DNA from: an uncultured Neomegalonema sp.
GTDB taxonomy: Bacteria > Pseudomonadota > Alphaproteobacteria > Rhodobacterales > Rhodobacteraceae
NCBI GenBank assembly: GCA_937957975.1
Contig: CALFFK010000015.1
Coordinates: 1 to 41,929 of the forward strand
DNA length: 41,929 bases
Reading direction: 5' to 3'
Shown: one piece after another, positions 1-7,767 of the stretch
Layout: every line of letters begins with the position of its first letter
Position numbering within the stretch: the stretch's first letter is position 1
Position numbers and translations under genes: made by a program
The notes under the pieces: generated by a model
Told to the model about the DNA's origin: nothing
Databases searched by the model: none
What the model saw: only the letters and a program-made list of their open reading frames with translations

Positions 1-28
1 AACGGCGAATAATACTCAGAAATCCCAT
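1..28 (-). CDS. Putative transposase (IstA-like), first nine codons only
   Basis: A minus-strand ATG at 28 is preceded by GGAG eight bases upstream and opens a frame reading MGFLSIIRR to the window edge. It sits immediately inside the repeats of the insertion-sequence end, where the transposase (istA) of an IS21-type element would start. Nine residues are too few to prove the family. The call rests on position, the ribosome binding site and the adjoining terminal repeats. Confidence 0.45.
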
Positions 29-141
29 GTCTATCACTCCAATGCTCCCCGACAAATTCCGTCAGGGACCCGTGTGCACATGGGTCAATTCTCAGTGACA
101 ATCTCCTTCATCACCGGGTCAGATTTAAGTGACAGCCAACA
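1..141 (-). mobile_element. End of an IS21-family-like insertion sequence, truncated by the window edge
   Basis: Two related 19-bp repeats lie at 82-100 and 116-134, both of the form GGGTCA-(7 nt)-AGTGACA. Multiple related terminal repeats upstream of a transposase start are typical of IS21-family ends. Read on the minus strand, the element would begin near 141 with TGTTGGCTGTCA, matching the TG..CA termini of that family. A transposase start with a ribosome binding site follows at 28. The family is recognised from general pattern rather than alignment, and the outer boundary at 141 is approximate. The rest of the element is left of the window. Confidence 0.6.
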
Positions 142-163
142 ATCAAAATACGTGTCGTCGTGG

Positions 164-220
164 ATCAAGTTACGTGGCGCGCTACATCAAGTTACGTGGC
201 GCGCTACAGTGGCGCGCTAC
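164..220. repeat. 22-bp tandem repeat, two full copies plus a partial third
   Basis: The 22-bp unit beginning ATCAAGTTACGTGGCG occurs at 164-185 and again at 186-207 without a mismatch. A third, 5'-truncated 12-base copy (GTGGCGCGCTAC) occupies 209-220. The array lies between the insertion-sequence end and the tRNA. Nothing coding is visible here. It could be a duplication scar next to a tRNA or mobile-element insertion hot spot. Confidence 0.85.
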
Positions 221-251
221 AATTGGCTAACCAGCTAATTCATTGAAATCG

Positions 252-327
252 TGGTGCGGGCGGTGGGATTCGAACCCACACTGGAAGGATTTTAAGTCCT
301 CTGTCTCTACCGTTGGACTACGCCCGC
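252..327 (-). tRNA. tRNA with UAA anticodon (Leu by codon), class I shape
   Basis: A full cloverleaf folds on the minus strand: 7-bp acceptor stem (321-327 with 256-262), D arm 303-318 containing GG, 5-bp anticodon stem with loop CTTAAAA (290-296), 5-nt variable loop (280-284), and a 5-bp T stem with TTCGAAT loop (263-279). The discriminator is A (255) and CCA is encoded at 252-254. The loop gives anticodon UAA, which decodes UUA (Leu). Ordinary bacterial leucine tRNAs have a long class II variable arm; this one has only five bases, so the aminoacylation identity is uncertain even though the cloverleaf is clear. Confidence 0.9.
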
Positions 328-355
328 GCCGGGAGTGTGACTATAGGGCAGTTCG

Positions 356-874
356 TTATGATTCTACCCATCGTGTCACCTCGCCTTCGATGCCATCCAA
401 TCCGTCGGCTTGCAATGCCTTCGCTAATACCCGATTGGGATTGGTTGGTGGCGGGAAACGCAAAACTTCTGATTTGGCGAATCCGAAGCGGCGATAATAC
501 GGCTCATCCCCGACAAGGATACAGGCGTTCCAACCCTCCGATTTCGCACGGTCCAGGCTTTCAAGAATAAGCCGCGCACCAATTCCCTCACCCTGTCGCG
601 TCGGATGGATCGCCACGGGGCCAAGAAGAAGTACCCGACGCCCCCCCGCTTTTATGGGCCAAAAGCGGATGCATCCGGCCAGCGACGCCCCTGAATCATC
701 ATCGCGCGCAGTCAGACACAGTGCCGCAACCGGCTCGACCCCCTCGCGCAGACGATAGGAAGAAAGGGCAGTACGCCCCGGCGTGAAGGCGGTGTCGAGA
801 AGGTATTCGATCTCCCATCCATCCGCCTCCGTTTCGGGGGCGATGCGGATCACGATACCGGAACCTCGATCCAT
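356..874 (-). CDS. GNAT-family N-acetyltransferase (YhbS-like)
   Basis: 172 residues. The acetyl-CoA-binding signature of the GNAT fold is visible around residues 90-115, where the strand LLLGPVAIHP is followed by RQGEGIGARLI, matching the Q/R-x-x-G-x-G/A pyrophosphate loop (motif A). A later segment, EPYYRRFGF, matches the YYxxFGF motif of the YhbS/eis-like subgroup. The substrate cannot be predicted. The gene overlaps the end of the nitroreductase gene by 25 bp on the same strand, so the two are probably co-transcribed. The ATG at 874 fits the family length. The 3' end lies close to the tRNA. Confidence 0.85.
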   Translation of the reverse strand: MDRGSGIVIRIAPETEADGWEIEYLLDTAFTPGRTALSSYRLREGVEPVAALCLTARDDDSGASLAGCIRFWPIKAGGRRVLLLGPVAIHPTRQGEGIGARLILESLDRAKSEGWNACILVGDEPYYRRFGFAKSEVLRFPPPTNPNRVLAKALQADGLDGIEGEVTRWVES

Positions 875-1470
875 CGGGTCCAGTGTGCGGGTGCGCTTCG
901 CTGTCCGCGCAATTTTCCGGGTTTGGCCTCCACCCCGTCGGGCGCATCAGGCCACAGGAAGATCGCGCCAAGCAGCACTTCTTCGGTGCCGATGCCGAGC
1001 ACGTCAAAGGCTTCACGGGCAAGCACACCGCCACTGGACCAGTAATTCCCGATTCCCTGTTCCGTCGCGGCGAGGAGCAACGTCTGGATCATCGCGCCAG
1101 TGGCGGCGATATGCTCCATATTCAGGTCAGAGGCGCTCCATTCCCTGCCTTCCTCCGGCAACCATGTCACCAGCAACAGCGCATCTGCGGCAGCGAGCAT
1201 ATTGACGATTTTTCCGGGGGTTTTCGGCAGATCGCCAAGACGCGGGATCAACGCGACGCACCCCGCCTTGTCAAGCGCATGGACGCGCCATGGTTCGACG
1301 GCCCCATCCCCGCACCGTGCCGGAGCGCAAGCACGATGGAATGGCGCGAATCCCGCCGTTTCCAACAGTGCCTCCACAGTTTCCCGCGACAGCCCCGGCC
1401 CGGCCAGCGATTGATCGGGCAGCAACTTCACAGTGCGCCGTGTTTTCGCGATGTCGTCTATCTGTCCCAT
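850..1470 (-). CDS. Nitroreductase-family FMN oxidoreductase
   Basis: The protein (206 residues from the preferred ATG at 1470) begins with the nitroreductase FMN-phosphate contact near the N terminus (TRRTVK, the RRSxR-like motif). It continues with the helical core and the segment AATEQGIGNYWSSGG, the conserved glycine-rich turn of NADPH/FMN nitroreductases. Members are cytoplasmic flavoenzymes that reduce nitro-aromatics, quinones or related acceptors; the physiological substrate is unknown. An upstream in-frame TTG at 1506 would add 12 residues lacking family similarity, so I prefer the ATG. The gene ends inside the GNAT gene and follows the BKACE gene on the same strand. Confidence 0.85.
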   Translation of the reverse strand: MGQIDDIAKTRRTVKLLPDQSLAGPGLSRETVEALLETAGFAPFHRACAPARCGDGAVEPWRVHALDKAGCVALIPRLGDLPKTPGKIVNMLAAADALLLVTWLPEEGREWSASDLNMEHIAATGAMIQTLLLAATEQGIGNYWSSGGVLAREAFDVLGIGTEEVLLGAIFLWPDAPDGVEAKPGKLRGQRSAPAHWTRWIEVPVS

Positions 1471-1520
1471 TGCGACGGACGCTACACATGCTGTCGCGCG
1501 AGGCAAAGAAAAACCGTGCT

Positions 1521-2453
1521 TCAGAAGCCCACCGCATCCCCGCCCTTGAGCGCTAGCCGTTCCCGTGCTTCAGCAGGAGTTGCCACGGTCATGCCTAGAT
1601 TTTCGACGATCTGCCGGATACGAGTAACCTGCTGGGCGTTGGAAGTCGCAAGTTCGCCCTTGCCGATATAGAGGCTGTCCTCCAGCCCAACGCGCAGATT
1701 GCCGCCGAGCATGGCGCTCTGGGTAGCAAAGGGCATCTGCGCCTTGCCAGCCGCCAGAACGGACCATTCATAGTTTTCTGCCCCGAACAGACGGTCGGCA
1801 GTGCGGTGAAGATGGACAAGATGATCAAGCTCTGCGCCCATGCCGCCCAGAATTCCGAATACCATCTGGATAAAGAACGGTGGCTTTATCAGGCCTTTAT
1901 CCACGAACCATTTCAGATTGTAGAGATGGCCAAGATCGTAACATTCGAACTCGAATTTTGTGCCGTGCTTTTCACCGAGATTTTTTAGGGCGTATTCGAT
2001 GGTCGCGAAGGTATTGGGGAAGATGAAATCCCTGGTCATGCCGAGAAACTCCGGTTCCCAATCATGTTGCCACCCGGAATATTTCTCCAATAGCGGAAAG
2101 ATGCCGAAATTCATGCTGCCCATGTTGAGCGATGCCATTTCGGGCGAGGCTCCCGTTGCCGCCGCGAGGCGTTCGTCCATGGTCATGCCAAGGCCAGCGC
2201 CGGTGGAAACATTCACGACGGCATCAACGCTCTGTTTGATGCGGGGCAGGAACTGCATGAAAGTTTCGGGGCGGGGATCAGGCTTGCCGGTCTGCGGGTC
2301 GCGGGCGTGCAAGTGGATAATCGACGCCCCAGCCTCCGCCGCCTCGATACTGGCCGTGGCGATTTCGTCTGGGGTGATGGGCAGATGAGGCGACATCGTG
2401 GGGGTATGGATGCCGCCCGTGGGTGCGCAGGTGATGATGACGGATTTGGGCAT
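1521..2453 (-). CDS. BKACE family (DUF849) beta-keto acid cleavage enzyme
   Basis: 310 residues from the ATG at 2453, chosen because GAGG lies nine bases upstream. The sequence starts MPKSVIITCAPTGG and contains the Zn-binding HLHAR motif (His47 and His49), NVSTGAG and the MVFGILGGMGA segment, all typical of DUF849. Family members (Kce is the founder) use Zn2+ and acetyl-CoA to split beta-keto acids such as 3-keto-5-aminohexanoate or dehydrocarnitine into acetoacetate plus an acyl-CoA or betainyl-CoA. The specificity residues cannot be read with confidence. Proximity to a choline-sulfatase-like gene makes a quaternary-ammonium substrate plausible, but this is inference. Confidence 0.88.
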   Translation of the reverse strand: MPKSVIITCAPTGGIHTPTMSPHLPITPDEIATASIEAAEAGASIIHLHARDPQTGKPDPRPETFMQFLPRIKQSVDAVVNVSTGAGLGMTMDERLAAATGASPEMASLNMGSMNFGIFPLLEKYSGWQHDWEPEFLGMTRDFIFPNTFATIEYALKNLGEKHGTKFEFECYDLGHLYNLKWFVDKGLIKPPFFIQMVFGILGGMGAELDHLVHLHRTADRLFGAENYEWSVLAAGKAQMPFATQSAMLGGNLRVGLEDSLYIGKGELATSNAQQVTRIRQIVENLGMTVATPAEARERLALKGGDAVGF

Positions 2454-2463
2454 GGCGGGCATC

Positions 2464-2495
2464 CTCAATTACGATCCGGCTCAATTACGATCCGG
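2464..2495. repeat. Perfect 16-bp tandem duplication
   Basis: The unit CTCAATTACGATCCGG is present at 2464-2479 and again at 2480-2495. It lies between the BKACE start and the sulfatase stop, overlapping the 5' leader of the BKACE gene. Two identical copies suggest a recent replication-slippage event, or a duplicated regulatory half-site. Confidence 0.9.
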
Positions 2496-2531
2496 GTAAC
2501 TTAACGATGCCCCTGGCTTCCCGTCCAGAGT

Positions 2532-4055
2532 TCAGGAAGATCCGGGTGGTGGGTATTGCATCCGGTGGAGAACATCATCCCACGAGACAGTATTACGAAC
2601 ATATTCGGTGCTGGCATCGCGCGGGGGTTGGTAATCCCATGCGGTCCAGATACCCGCTTCCATGGCGGTATGGATCGCGCGGCGTTGCTTTTGTGTGGCG
2701 ATGACGTTCTTGCTGATCACCGCCGAATCCCAACGCTGTGCCGCCTCTGCCGCGAAATCACGGGCGGTATCAGCATGGGCCGGGTCATTAGCGAGATTGG
2801 TCAGCTCCATCGGGTCGGCTTCAACATCAAAAAGCTGCGCCGGGTCCACATCGCAATGAATGTATTTCCACCGTCCCCGCCGGATCATCATCACGGGATG
2901 CGCAGGGGCCATTTCGGCGCAATATTCACCGATGGCCTCCGCCCCTTCGGGCGCGGCTTCGCCTCGTGCTTCGGGTAGCAGGGAGCGCCCATCAAGCGGC
3001 ATTCCCGGCTCAGGCGCGTTGCCCCCCTGTGCGGCGATGTCCATGAAAGTGGGAAGGATATCGACGAGCGAACAGGGAGCATCCGCACTGCCCTGCCCTA
3101 TTCCCGGCCCTGCCATGACGAGCGGCACACGCGCGGAATGCTCAAACCACGTCATCTTGTACCACAACCCCCGCTCACCAAGCATATCACCATGGTCGGC
3201 AGTCACGACGACAACCGTATTATCGAGTTGATCGCTTTCTTCCAATGCCTGCACGACCTTGCCAACATTGGAATCGAAATAGGAAACATTGGCGTAATAG
3301 GCGTGACGGGCGTTGCGGATTTCTTCGTCTGTCACTGAGGCATCCCCTGCCTCGATCCCCTTCATCACCCGTTGCGAATGAGGGTCTGTGGCTTCCGGCG
3401 AAGACGGCATGTCGATGGCGTCATGGTCGTAGAGATTCCACCATTCGGGCCGTGCAACATAGGGGTCATGTGGGTGGATAAAGCTGACGACCATACAGAA
3501 TGGCTCAACGTCGTTCATCTTGTATTCAAATATCTTCCGCCGCGCGTAAAACGCGGTTTCCTCATCATATTCGATCTGAAAGGTGGTCGCCGCCATGCCT
3601 GCTTCGCGAACGGCATCCATATTGTGATACCACTTGTCGATCCGTTCATCCGGCATCTCCCAATCGGGCGTCCAGGCGTGATCGGAGGGGTAAATATCAG
3701 TCGTCAGGCGCTCCTCAAAACCATGAAGCTGGTCCGGGCCGACGAAATGCATCTTGCCGCTGAGACAGGTACGATACCCCATCATCCGCAGATAATGCGC
3801 GAAGGTCGGCACGGTGGCGGGAAACTCGCTCGCATTATCATAGGCAGCAATGCGCGTAACATGCTGGCCGGACATAAAGCTGAACCGGCTGGGCGCGCAG
3901 AGCGGCGCATTGCAATAGGCCGCATCAAAGCGCATCCCCCGCGCCGCCAACGCATCAATATTCGGCGTTTGCACAAGGGGGTGGCCGTAAGTGCCGGTGA
4001 AATGCGGAGCAAGCTGATCCGCCATGACGAGTACGATATTGGGCCGCTTGATCAT
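2532..4055 (-). CDS. betC: Sulfatase, choline-sulfatase-like
   Basis: 507 residues. The N terminus carries the alkaline-phosphatase/sulfatase metal motif (PNIVLVMADQL, Asp13). Cys53 lies in CAPSRFSFMSGQ, the C-x-P-S-R signature converted to formylglycine in type I sulfatases. Further metal or active-site segments include KMHFVGPDQ, SFIHPHDPY and VVTADHGDMLGERG. The C-terminal TEYVRNTVSWDDVLHRMQYP resembles the C-terminal domain of choline-sulfatase BetC, which hydrolyses choline-O-sulfate to choline. No signal peptide is present, consistent with cytoplasmic BetC. Substrate assignment remains tentative because related aryl or carbohydrate sulfatases share the core. It is followed by the BKACE and nitroreductase genes and faces a divergent epimerase gene. 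Confidence 0.85.
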   Translation of the reverse strand: MIKRPNIVLVMADQLAPHFTGTYGHPLVQTPNIDALAARGMRFDAAYCNAPLCAPSRFSFMSGQHVTRIAAYDNASEFPATVPTFAHYLRMMGYRTCLSGKMHFVGPDQLHGFEERLTTDIYPSDHAWTPDWEMPDERIDKWYHNMDAVREAGMAATTFQIEYDEETAFYARRKIFEYKMNDVEPFCMVVSFIHPHDPYVARPEWWNLYDHDAIDMPSSPEATDPHSQRVMKGIEAGDASVTDEEIRNARHAYYANVSYFDSNVGKVVQALEESDQLDNTVVVVTADHGDMLGERGLWYKMTWFEHSARVPLVMAGPGIGQGSADAPCSLVDILPTFMDIAAQGGNAPEPGMPLDGRSLLPEARGEAAPEGAEAIGEYCAEMAPAHPVMMIRRGRWKYIHCDVDPAQLFDVEADPMELTNLANDPAHADTARDFAAEAAQRWDSAVISKNVIATQKQRRAIHTAMEAGIWTAWDYQPPRDASTEYVRNTVSWDDVLHRMQYPPPGSS

Positions 4056-4274
4056 TGGTCGTCTCCTGATTAGTGGAAAAATGGATCAGAAAGCGACGGG
4101 AGGCGGTTGGTAGGACAAGGCCTTGCGGTGGGAATGTACAATCATGGAGAGGAGGCTAGAGATCCGCCACATTCGCGCATGTCCGTTTGCGACAGGCACA
4201 TGACGCAGAGGGACTTTGACAATTGCGGGTGACTGACGACAACACTGCACAGGCAGGCAGGCAGGGAGCAGAGC
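4056..4274. promoter_or_regulatory. Divergent intergenic region between sulfatase and epimerase genes
   Basis: About 220 bases with no credible gene, bounded by oppositely oriented starts, so it should hold both promoters. Four copies of CAGG sit just before the epimerase start and run into its ribosome binding site (GGGAGCAGAGC before the ATG at 4275). I see no convincing operator or -35/-10 pair. Confidence 0.5.
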
Positions 4275-5375
4275 ATGAAGATCACGAAAATTTCCGTTTA
4301 TCAGGTCGATTTGCCGATGAAGGAAGGGGCGTATAGCTGGGGTGGGCAATCCTTCGCCGCCTTTGACAGTACGGTGGTTCTGGTGGAGACGGACGCGGGA
4401 ATCACAGGGGTCGGTGAAAGCTGTCCTCTCGGTCCCGCCTACCTGCCCGCCTATGCGCAAGGCGTGCGTTCGGGGATCGAGACGCTGGGGCCAGCCTTGC
4501 TTGGGGCCGACCCGCGCCAGACGGATGCGATGTATGATCTGATGGACCGAAACCTGCGGGGGCATCCCTATATCAAGTCGGCCCTCGACATGGCATTCTG
4601 GGATATTTTGGGCAAGTCCTTAGGATTGCCTTGCTACATGCTGCTCGGCGGAATGCGGAACCCGCGTGTGAAACTGTTCAAGGTGTTGTCACGTCAAGAC
4701 CCCGACGCGATGGTCGAGCGGCTGAAACAATATCAGGACGAGGGTTTTCGGCGTTACCAGATCAAGGTTGGCGGCGATGCAGGGGAGGATATTCAGCGTA
4801 TTCATGCCATCCTGGGCGCGCGCCAGGAAGGCGAGGTTTTCGCGGCAGACGCCAATACGACATGGAAAATGCACGAGGCAATGCGGGTCGTGGGGGCAAC
4901 GCAGGGCATGGATTACTACATGGAGCAACCCTGCCTGACCTATGAGGAATGCCTGTCGATCCGTCGGCATTGCGATCAACCGATGATCCTTGATGAATGT
5001 ATGGACAGTATCGACATGCTGATGCGGGGCCGGGCCGATAACGCGATGGATCAGGTCAACGTCAAGATCAACCGGCTGGGTGGTTTGACGAAAGCGCGCC
5101 GTTTCCGAGATCTTTGCATCGAATTTGGCCTCTATATGACCATCGAGGACGCATGGGGCGGCGAAATCGCCACCGCTGCGATTGCCCATCTGGCGCATTC
5201 GACGCCGGAAGATTTCCACTCGCAATCGTCAGCATTTCACGAATACACCGACTTGATAATCGCTGATGGAGGGCCGGAGATTACTGACGGAACCATGGCC
5301 GCAGCGGATGCGCCGGGCCTGGGTGTCGTACCGAGGATGGAAGTTTTGGGGGATGCCGTCGTAACAGTTGGATAA
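4275..5375 (+). CDS. Mandelate racemase/muconate lactonizing-family protein, HpbD-like epimerase candidate
   Basis: 366 residues with the full enolase-superfamily architecture: an N-terminal capping domain (residues 1-115) and a TIM barrel. Catalytic landmarks in order: IKVGGD (Lys on strand 2), ADANTTW and MEQP and LDEC (Asp, Glu and Asp/Glu metal ligands), VKINRLGG (second catalytic Lys), and EDAWGG. This layout, and the N terminus reading as a xYQVDLP...GESCPLGPxYxP pattern, closely resembles 4-hydroxyproline-betaine/proline-betaine 2-epimerase (HpbD) as I recall it. Substrate identity remains inference. The gene is divergent from the choline-sulfatase-like gene, which supports a shared role in osmolyte catabolism. 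Confidence 0.82.
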   Translation: MKITKISVYQVDLPMKEGAYSWGGQSFAAFDSTVVLVETDAGITGVGESCPLGPAYLPAYAQGVRSGIETLGPALLGADPRQTDAMYDLMDRNLRGHPYIKSALDMAFWDILGKSLGLPCYMLLGGMRNPRVKLFKVLSRQDPDAMVERLKQYQDEGFRRYQIKVGGDAGEDIQRIHAILGARQEGEVFAADANTTWKMHEAMRVVGATQGMDYYMEQPCLTYEECLSIRRHCDQPMILDECMDSIDMLMRGRADNAMDQVNVKINRLGGLTKARRFRDLCIEFGLYMTIEDAWGGEIATAAIAHLAHSTPEDFHSQSSAFHEYTDLIIADGGPEITDGTMAAADAPGLGVVPRMEVLGDAVVTVG

Positions 5376-5417
5376 GGGGGAACAGCCAGCGCCGCCCCCC
5401 TTAAATACCAAGCAGGA

Positions 5418-5987
5418 TTACTTGCGAATACCTTCGACGTGGAGCGTCAGATCAATATTGCCGTAATCTTTTTTGAAATTGTAATCGCTGACGTCTATCG
5501 ATGTCGTTCCGACGAAACCCTGACGGTAATTGCCCCAGGGGTCATCTCCACCGCCGATATATTCAACATCGAGAGTCAGGGGATTAGTAACACCGTTCAA
5601 CGTGAAATCGCCGGTGATTTTCGCGGTTTTCTCGCCAGTGACTTCGACTTTAGTGCTCTCGAACGTTGCTTTTGGGTGAGCATCAACATTCAAAAAGTCA
5701 TCATTGCGAAGGTGTTTGTCACGAGCTTCATGGTTTGAGTTCACACTTCCAGTGTCAATCTCTACCGAAACGCTGGATGCTTCGGGATTTTCAGGATCGA
5801 ACGTGAAGCTACCGTCGAAATCATCAAAGCGCCCCGTTACAAACGAGAAACCAAGATGATTGGCGGTGAAGTTGATCGAAGCGTGCGCTCCCTTGACGTC
5901 GATAGCATAGTCGTCAGCCTGAACAGCGCTGGTCATGCCCATCACGAGGGCGATACCCATGGCGAGAGGGCGAAGGGTCATTGTCAT
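5418..5987 (-). CDS. YceI-family periplasmic lipid-binding-fold protein
   Basis: 189 residues. A signal peptide covers about residues 1-24, ending SAVQA before DDYAID. The mature protein has the YceI signatures: DVKGAHASINFTANHLGFS near the start, DTGSVNSNHEARDKHLRNDDFLN in the middle, then AKITGDFTLNGVTNPLTLDV. YceI proteins form a lipocalin-like barrel thought to bind isoprenoid or polyprenyl compounds; their exact role is unsettled. The start codon overlaps the stop of the upstream cytochrome b561 gene (ATGA), so the pair is translationally coupled, a very common pairing in proteobacteria. Confidence 0.92.
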   Translation of the reverse strand: MTMTLRPLAMGIALVMGMTSAVQADDYAIDVKGAHASINFTANHLGFSFVTGRFDDFDGSFTFDPENPEASSVSVEIDTGSVNSNHEARDKHLRNDDFLNVDAHPKATFESTKVEVTGEKTAKITGDFTLNGVTNPLTLDVEYIGGGDDPWGNYRQGFVGTTSIDVSDYNFKKDYGNIDLTLHVEGIRK

Positions 5988-6568
5988 TGGGTAGTCTCCT
6001 GTTGGTCGTGCTCAGTAAGAGGTGTTCGACCGCCACTGACCATACGGCGCAGTGTGTCGTCGCGATCAACGAAATGGTGTTTCAATGCGGCAAATCCATG
6101 AACGCTAGCGAAGATGATGATGCCATACGACAAATACTCATGCAGCCATCCGATCGTTCCCTTCAGGCTCTTCGCGCCTGGGAGTGCCGGAATCTCGATA
6201 ACTCCGAACACCGAAGCCGAGCGACCATCAGCGGTAGCGTAGAGATAACCCGTAATTACCAGCGCAATCAGCAAAAGATGCAGCGCCCAATGCATCAGGC
6301 CCGCCATCCGGTTTATGACGGCGTTATGCCCCAGATGCTCAGGTTTTACATTGAACAAAAGCCAGATGAGCCTGAACAGAATGACGAGGATAAGCGCAAA
6401 CCCGATTGAGATGTGCAGTTCCGGCGCAGCCGTATACCAAGGGTGGCCATAATCAAGGGATCGATACCAAATCGCGAGCAAAAACAAACCAATCGTGGCC
6501 ACAGCAACGATCCAGTGCAAGGCACGGGCAACCCAGCCGAAAGTCCGCTTGGTGTTAAGGAGGCTCAT
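5984..6568 (-). CDS. Cytochrome b561
   Basis: 194 residues from the ATG at 6568 (MSLLNTKRTFGWVARALHW); the open frame extends 19 codons further upstream without family similarity. Four membrane segments are visible. Histidines that would ligate two b-type hemes occur in RALHWIVA, ELHISIGFAL, MHWALHLLLIAL and FASVHGFAALKHHFVD. Family members shuttle electrons from quinol in the inner membrane. The stop overlaps the YceI start, and the gene faces a divergent LysR gene, which is probably its regulator. Confidence 0.9.
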   Translation of the reverse strand: MSLLNTKRTFGWVARALHWIVAVATIGLFLLAIWYRSLDYGHPWYTAAPELHISIGFALILVILFRLIWLLFNVKPEHLGHNAVINRMAGLMHWALHLLLIALVITGYLYATADGRSASVFGVIEIPALPGAKSLKGTIGWLHEYLSYGIIIFASVHGFAALKHHFVDRDDTLRRMVSGGRTPLTEHDQQETTQ

Positions 6569-6670
6569 AAAAACGGGTCCGCGTGAATCGAAACTCAAGA
6601 AAACCTTATTTGTTGCGAAATGCACATGAAATGCTTTTCTGGAGAAAAGATTGTTTGATATTCAGCAACA

Positions 6671-7570
6671 ATGGATAGATTTGAAGACCTCACAAATTTT
6701 GTCACCATTATCGAAACCGGCGGCATAAGCGCGGCGGCAGATCGGTTGAATTTGTCAAAATCAGTCGTCAGCCGCCGCCTCAAAACATTGGAAGAACGGC
6801 TTGGGGTCGAGCTTATTGCCCGAACAACGCGTACCCAACGGATTACCAATGAGGGGCAGGTCTTCTTTGAGCGTAGCAAGCAAATTCTCACAGATCTGGA
6901 GGAAGCCGAGGCGGTATTGGCCGACGGTCAATCGTCGTTGTCAGGAAGCCTGCGTATTTCTGCGCCCGTACATTTTGGACAGGAATTCATCGCCCCCGCC
7001 CTGAACGCGTTCATCGCGGATCACGATAAACTCGTCATCGACCTCGACCTTATGGATCGGCATGTCAACTTCGTCGAAGAAGGATATGATCTGGCCATTC
7101 GCATCGGTCGATTACCAGATAGCAGGCTGATCGTGCGGCGTCTTTCCGATGTCGCGATCTACGTGTGCGCCAGCCCTGATTATCTTGCTACTCATGGTGA
7201 GCCGCAGACAATTGCCGACCTCGCCAACCATAATGGGCTGCTCCACCGCTCCGGCGTTACGATTACCGACTGGCTATGGACCGACGAGAATGGCGCGCTT
7301 CAGAATGCGGCTATCCGCAACCGGATGATTTCTAATGATGATCGGGTTTTGCTCTCGGCGGCACGGGACGGATTAGGCATCATCAACATCCCCGATTTTG
7401 CCGCCATCCCGGATGTGCGTGCAGGTAGATTACGGCGAATTATGCAAGGCACGAATTGGGTGGATTACAGCGCCTATGCCGTCTATCCGCCAACCCGTCA
7501 CCTCTCGTCACGCGTGCGGGCAACCGTCGATTTTCTTGTTGCCAACGTGCGGGGCGCTGGAAGCATCTAA
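6671..7570 (+). CDS. LysR-family transcriptional regulator
   Basis: 299 residues. The N terminus is a winged helix-turn-helix typical of LysR proteins (residues 1-60, with GGISAAADRLNLSKSVVSRRL as the helix-turn-helix). It is followed by the linker helix and a periplasmic-binding-protein-like effector domain beginning around LSGSLRISAP (residues 94-295). It resembles the AaeR/DmlR-like subgroup. The gene is divergent from cytochrome b561/YceI with about 100 bp between, the usual arrangement of a LysR regulator and its target. The ligand is unknown. Confidence 0.9.
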   Translation: MDRFEDLTNFVTIIETGGISAAADRLNLSKSVVSRRLKTLEERLGVELIARTTRTQRITNEGQVFFERSKQILTDLEEAEAVLADGQSSLSGSLRISAPVHFGQEFIAPALNAFIADHDKLVIDLDLMDRHVNFVEEGYDLAIRIGRLPDSRLIVRRLSDVAIYVCASPDYLATHGEPQTIADLANHNGLLHRSGVTITDWLWTDENGALQNAAIRNRMISNDDRVLLSAARDGLGIINIPDFAAIPDVRAGRLRRIMQGTNWVDYSAYAVYPPTRHLSSRVRATVDFLVANVRGAGSI

Positions 7571-7576
7571 AGTATT

Positions 7577-7652
7577 CGGCGATCAAGATGGGTCAGGAAA
7601 TGCGCCAGGAGCCGCGCATTTCCTGACACTCTTTGGCTCAACCTGATCGCCG
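7577..7652. terminator. Nested inverted repeat downstream of the LysR gene
   Basis: An inner perfect stem of 14 bp (7592-7605 with 7614-7627, 8-nt loop) sits inside an outer 9-bp stem (7577-7585 with 7644-7652). The structure starts a few bases after the LysR stop. There is no run of T after it, so it may be a transcript-protecting or bidirectional terminator-like hairpin rather than a classical intrinsic terminator. Confidence 0.6.
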
Positions 7653-7767
7653 ATTACTCTAACCCGCAAATCCGATAAGCCGTTGACATCGCCCTCATCC
7701 CATTCCTTTCTGTGTTCTGATCCATGCGCGCAAAGACGCATATCGGGACAGGAAAAGGAAACGACCC

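Noticed and set aside
883..1671. Plus-strand frame opposite the nitroreductase and BKACE genes
   Set aside because: Antisense shadow in GC-rich DNA; residues show no domain and the minus-strand frames have clear motifs.
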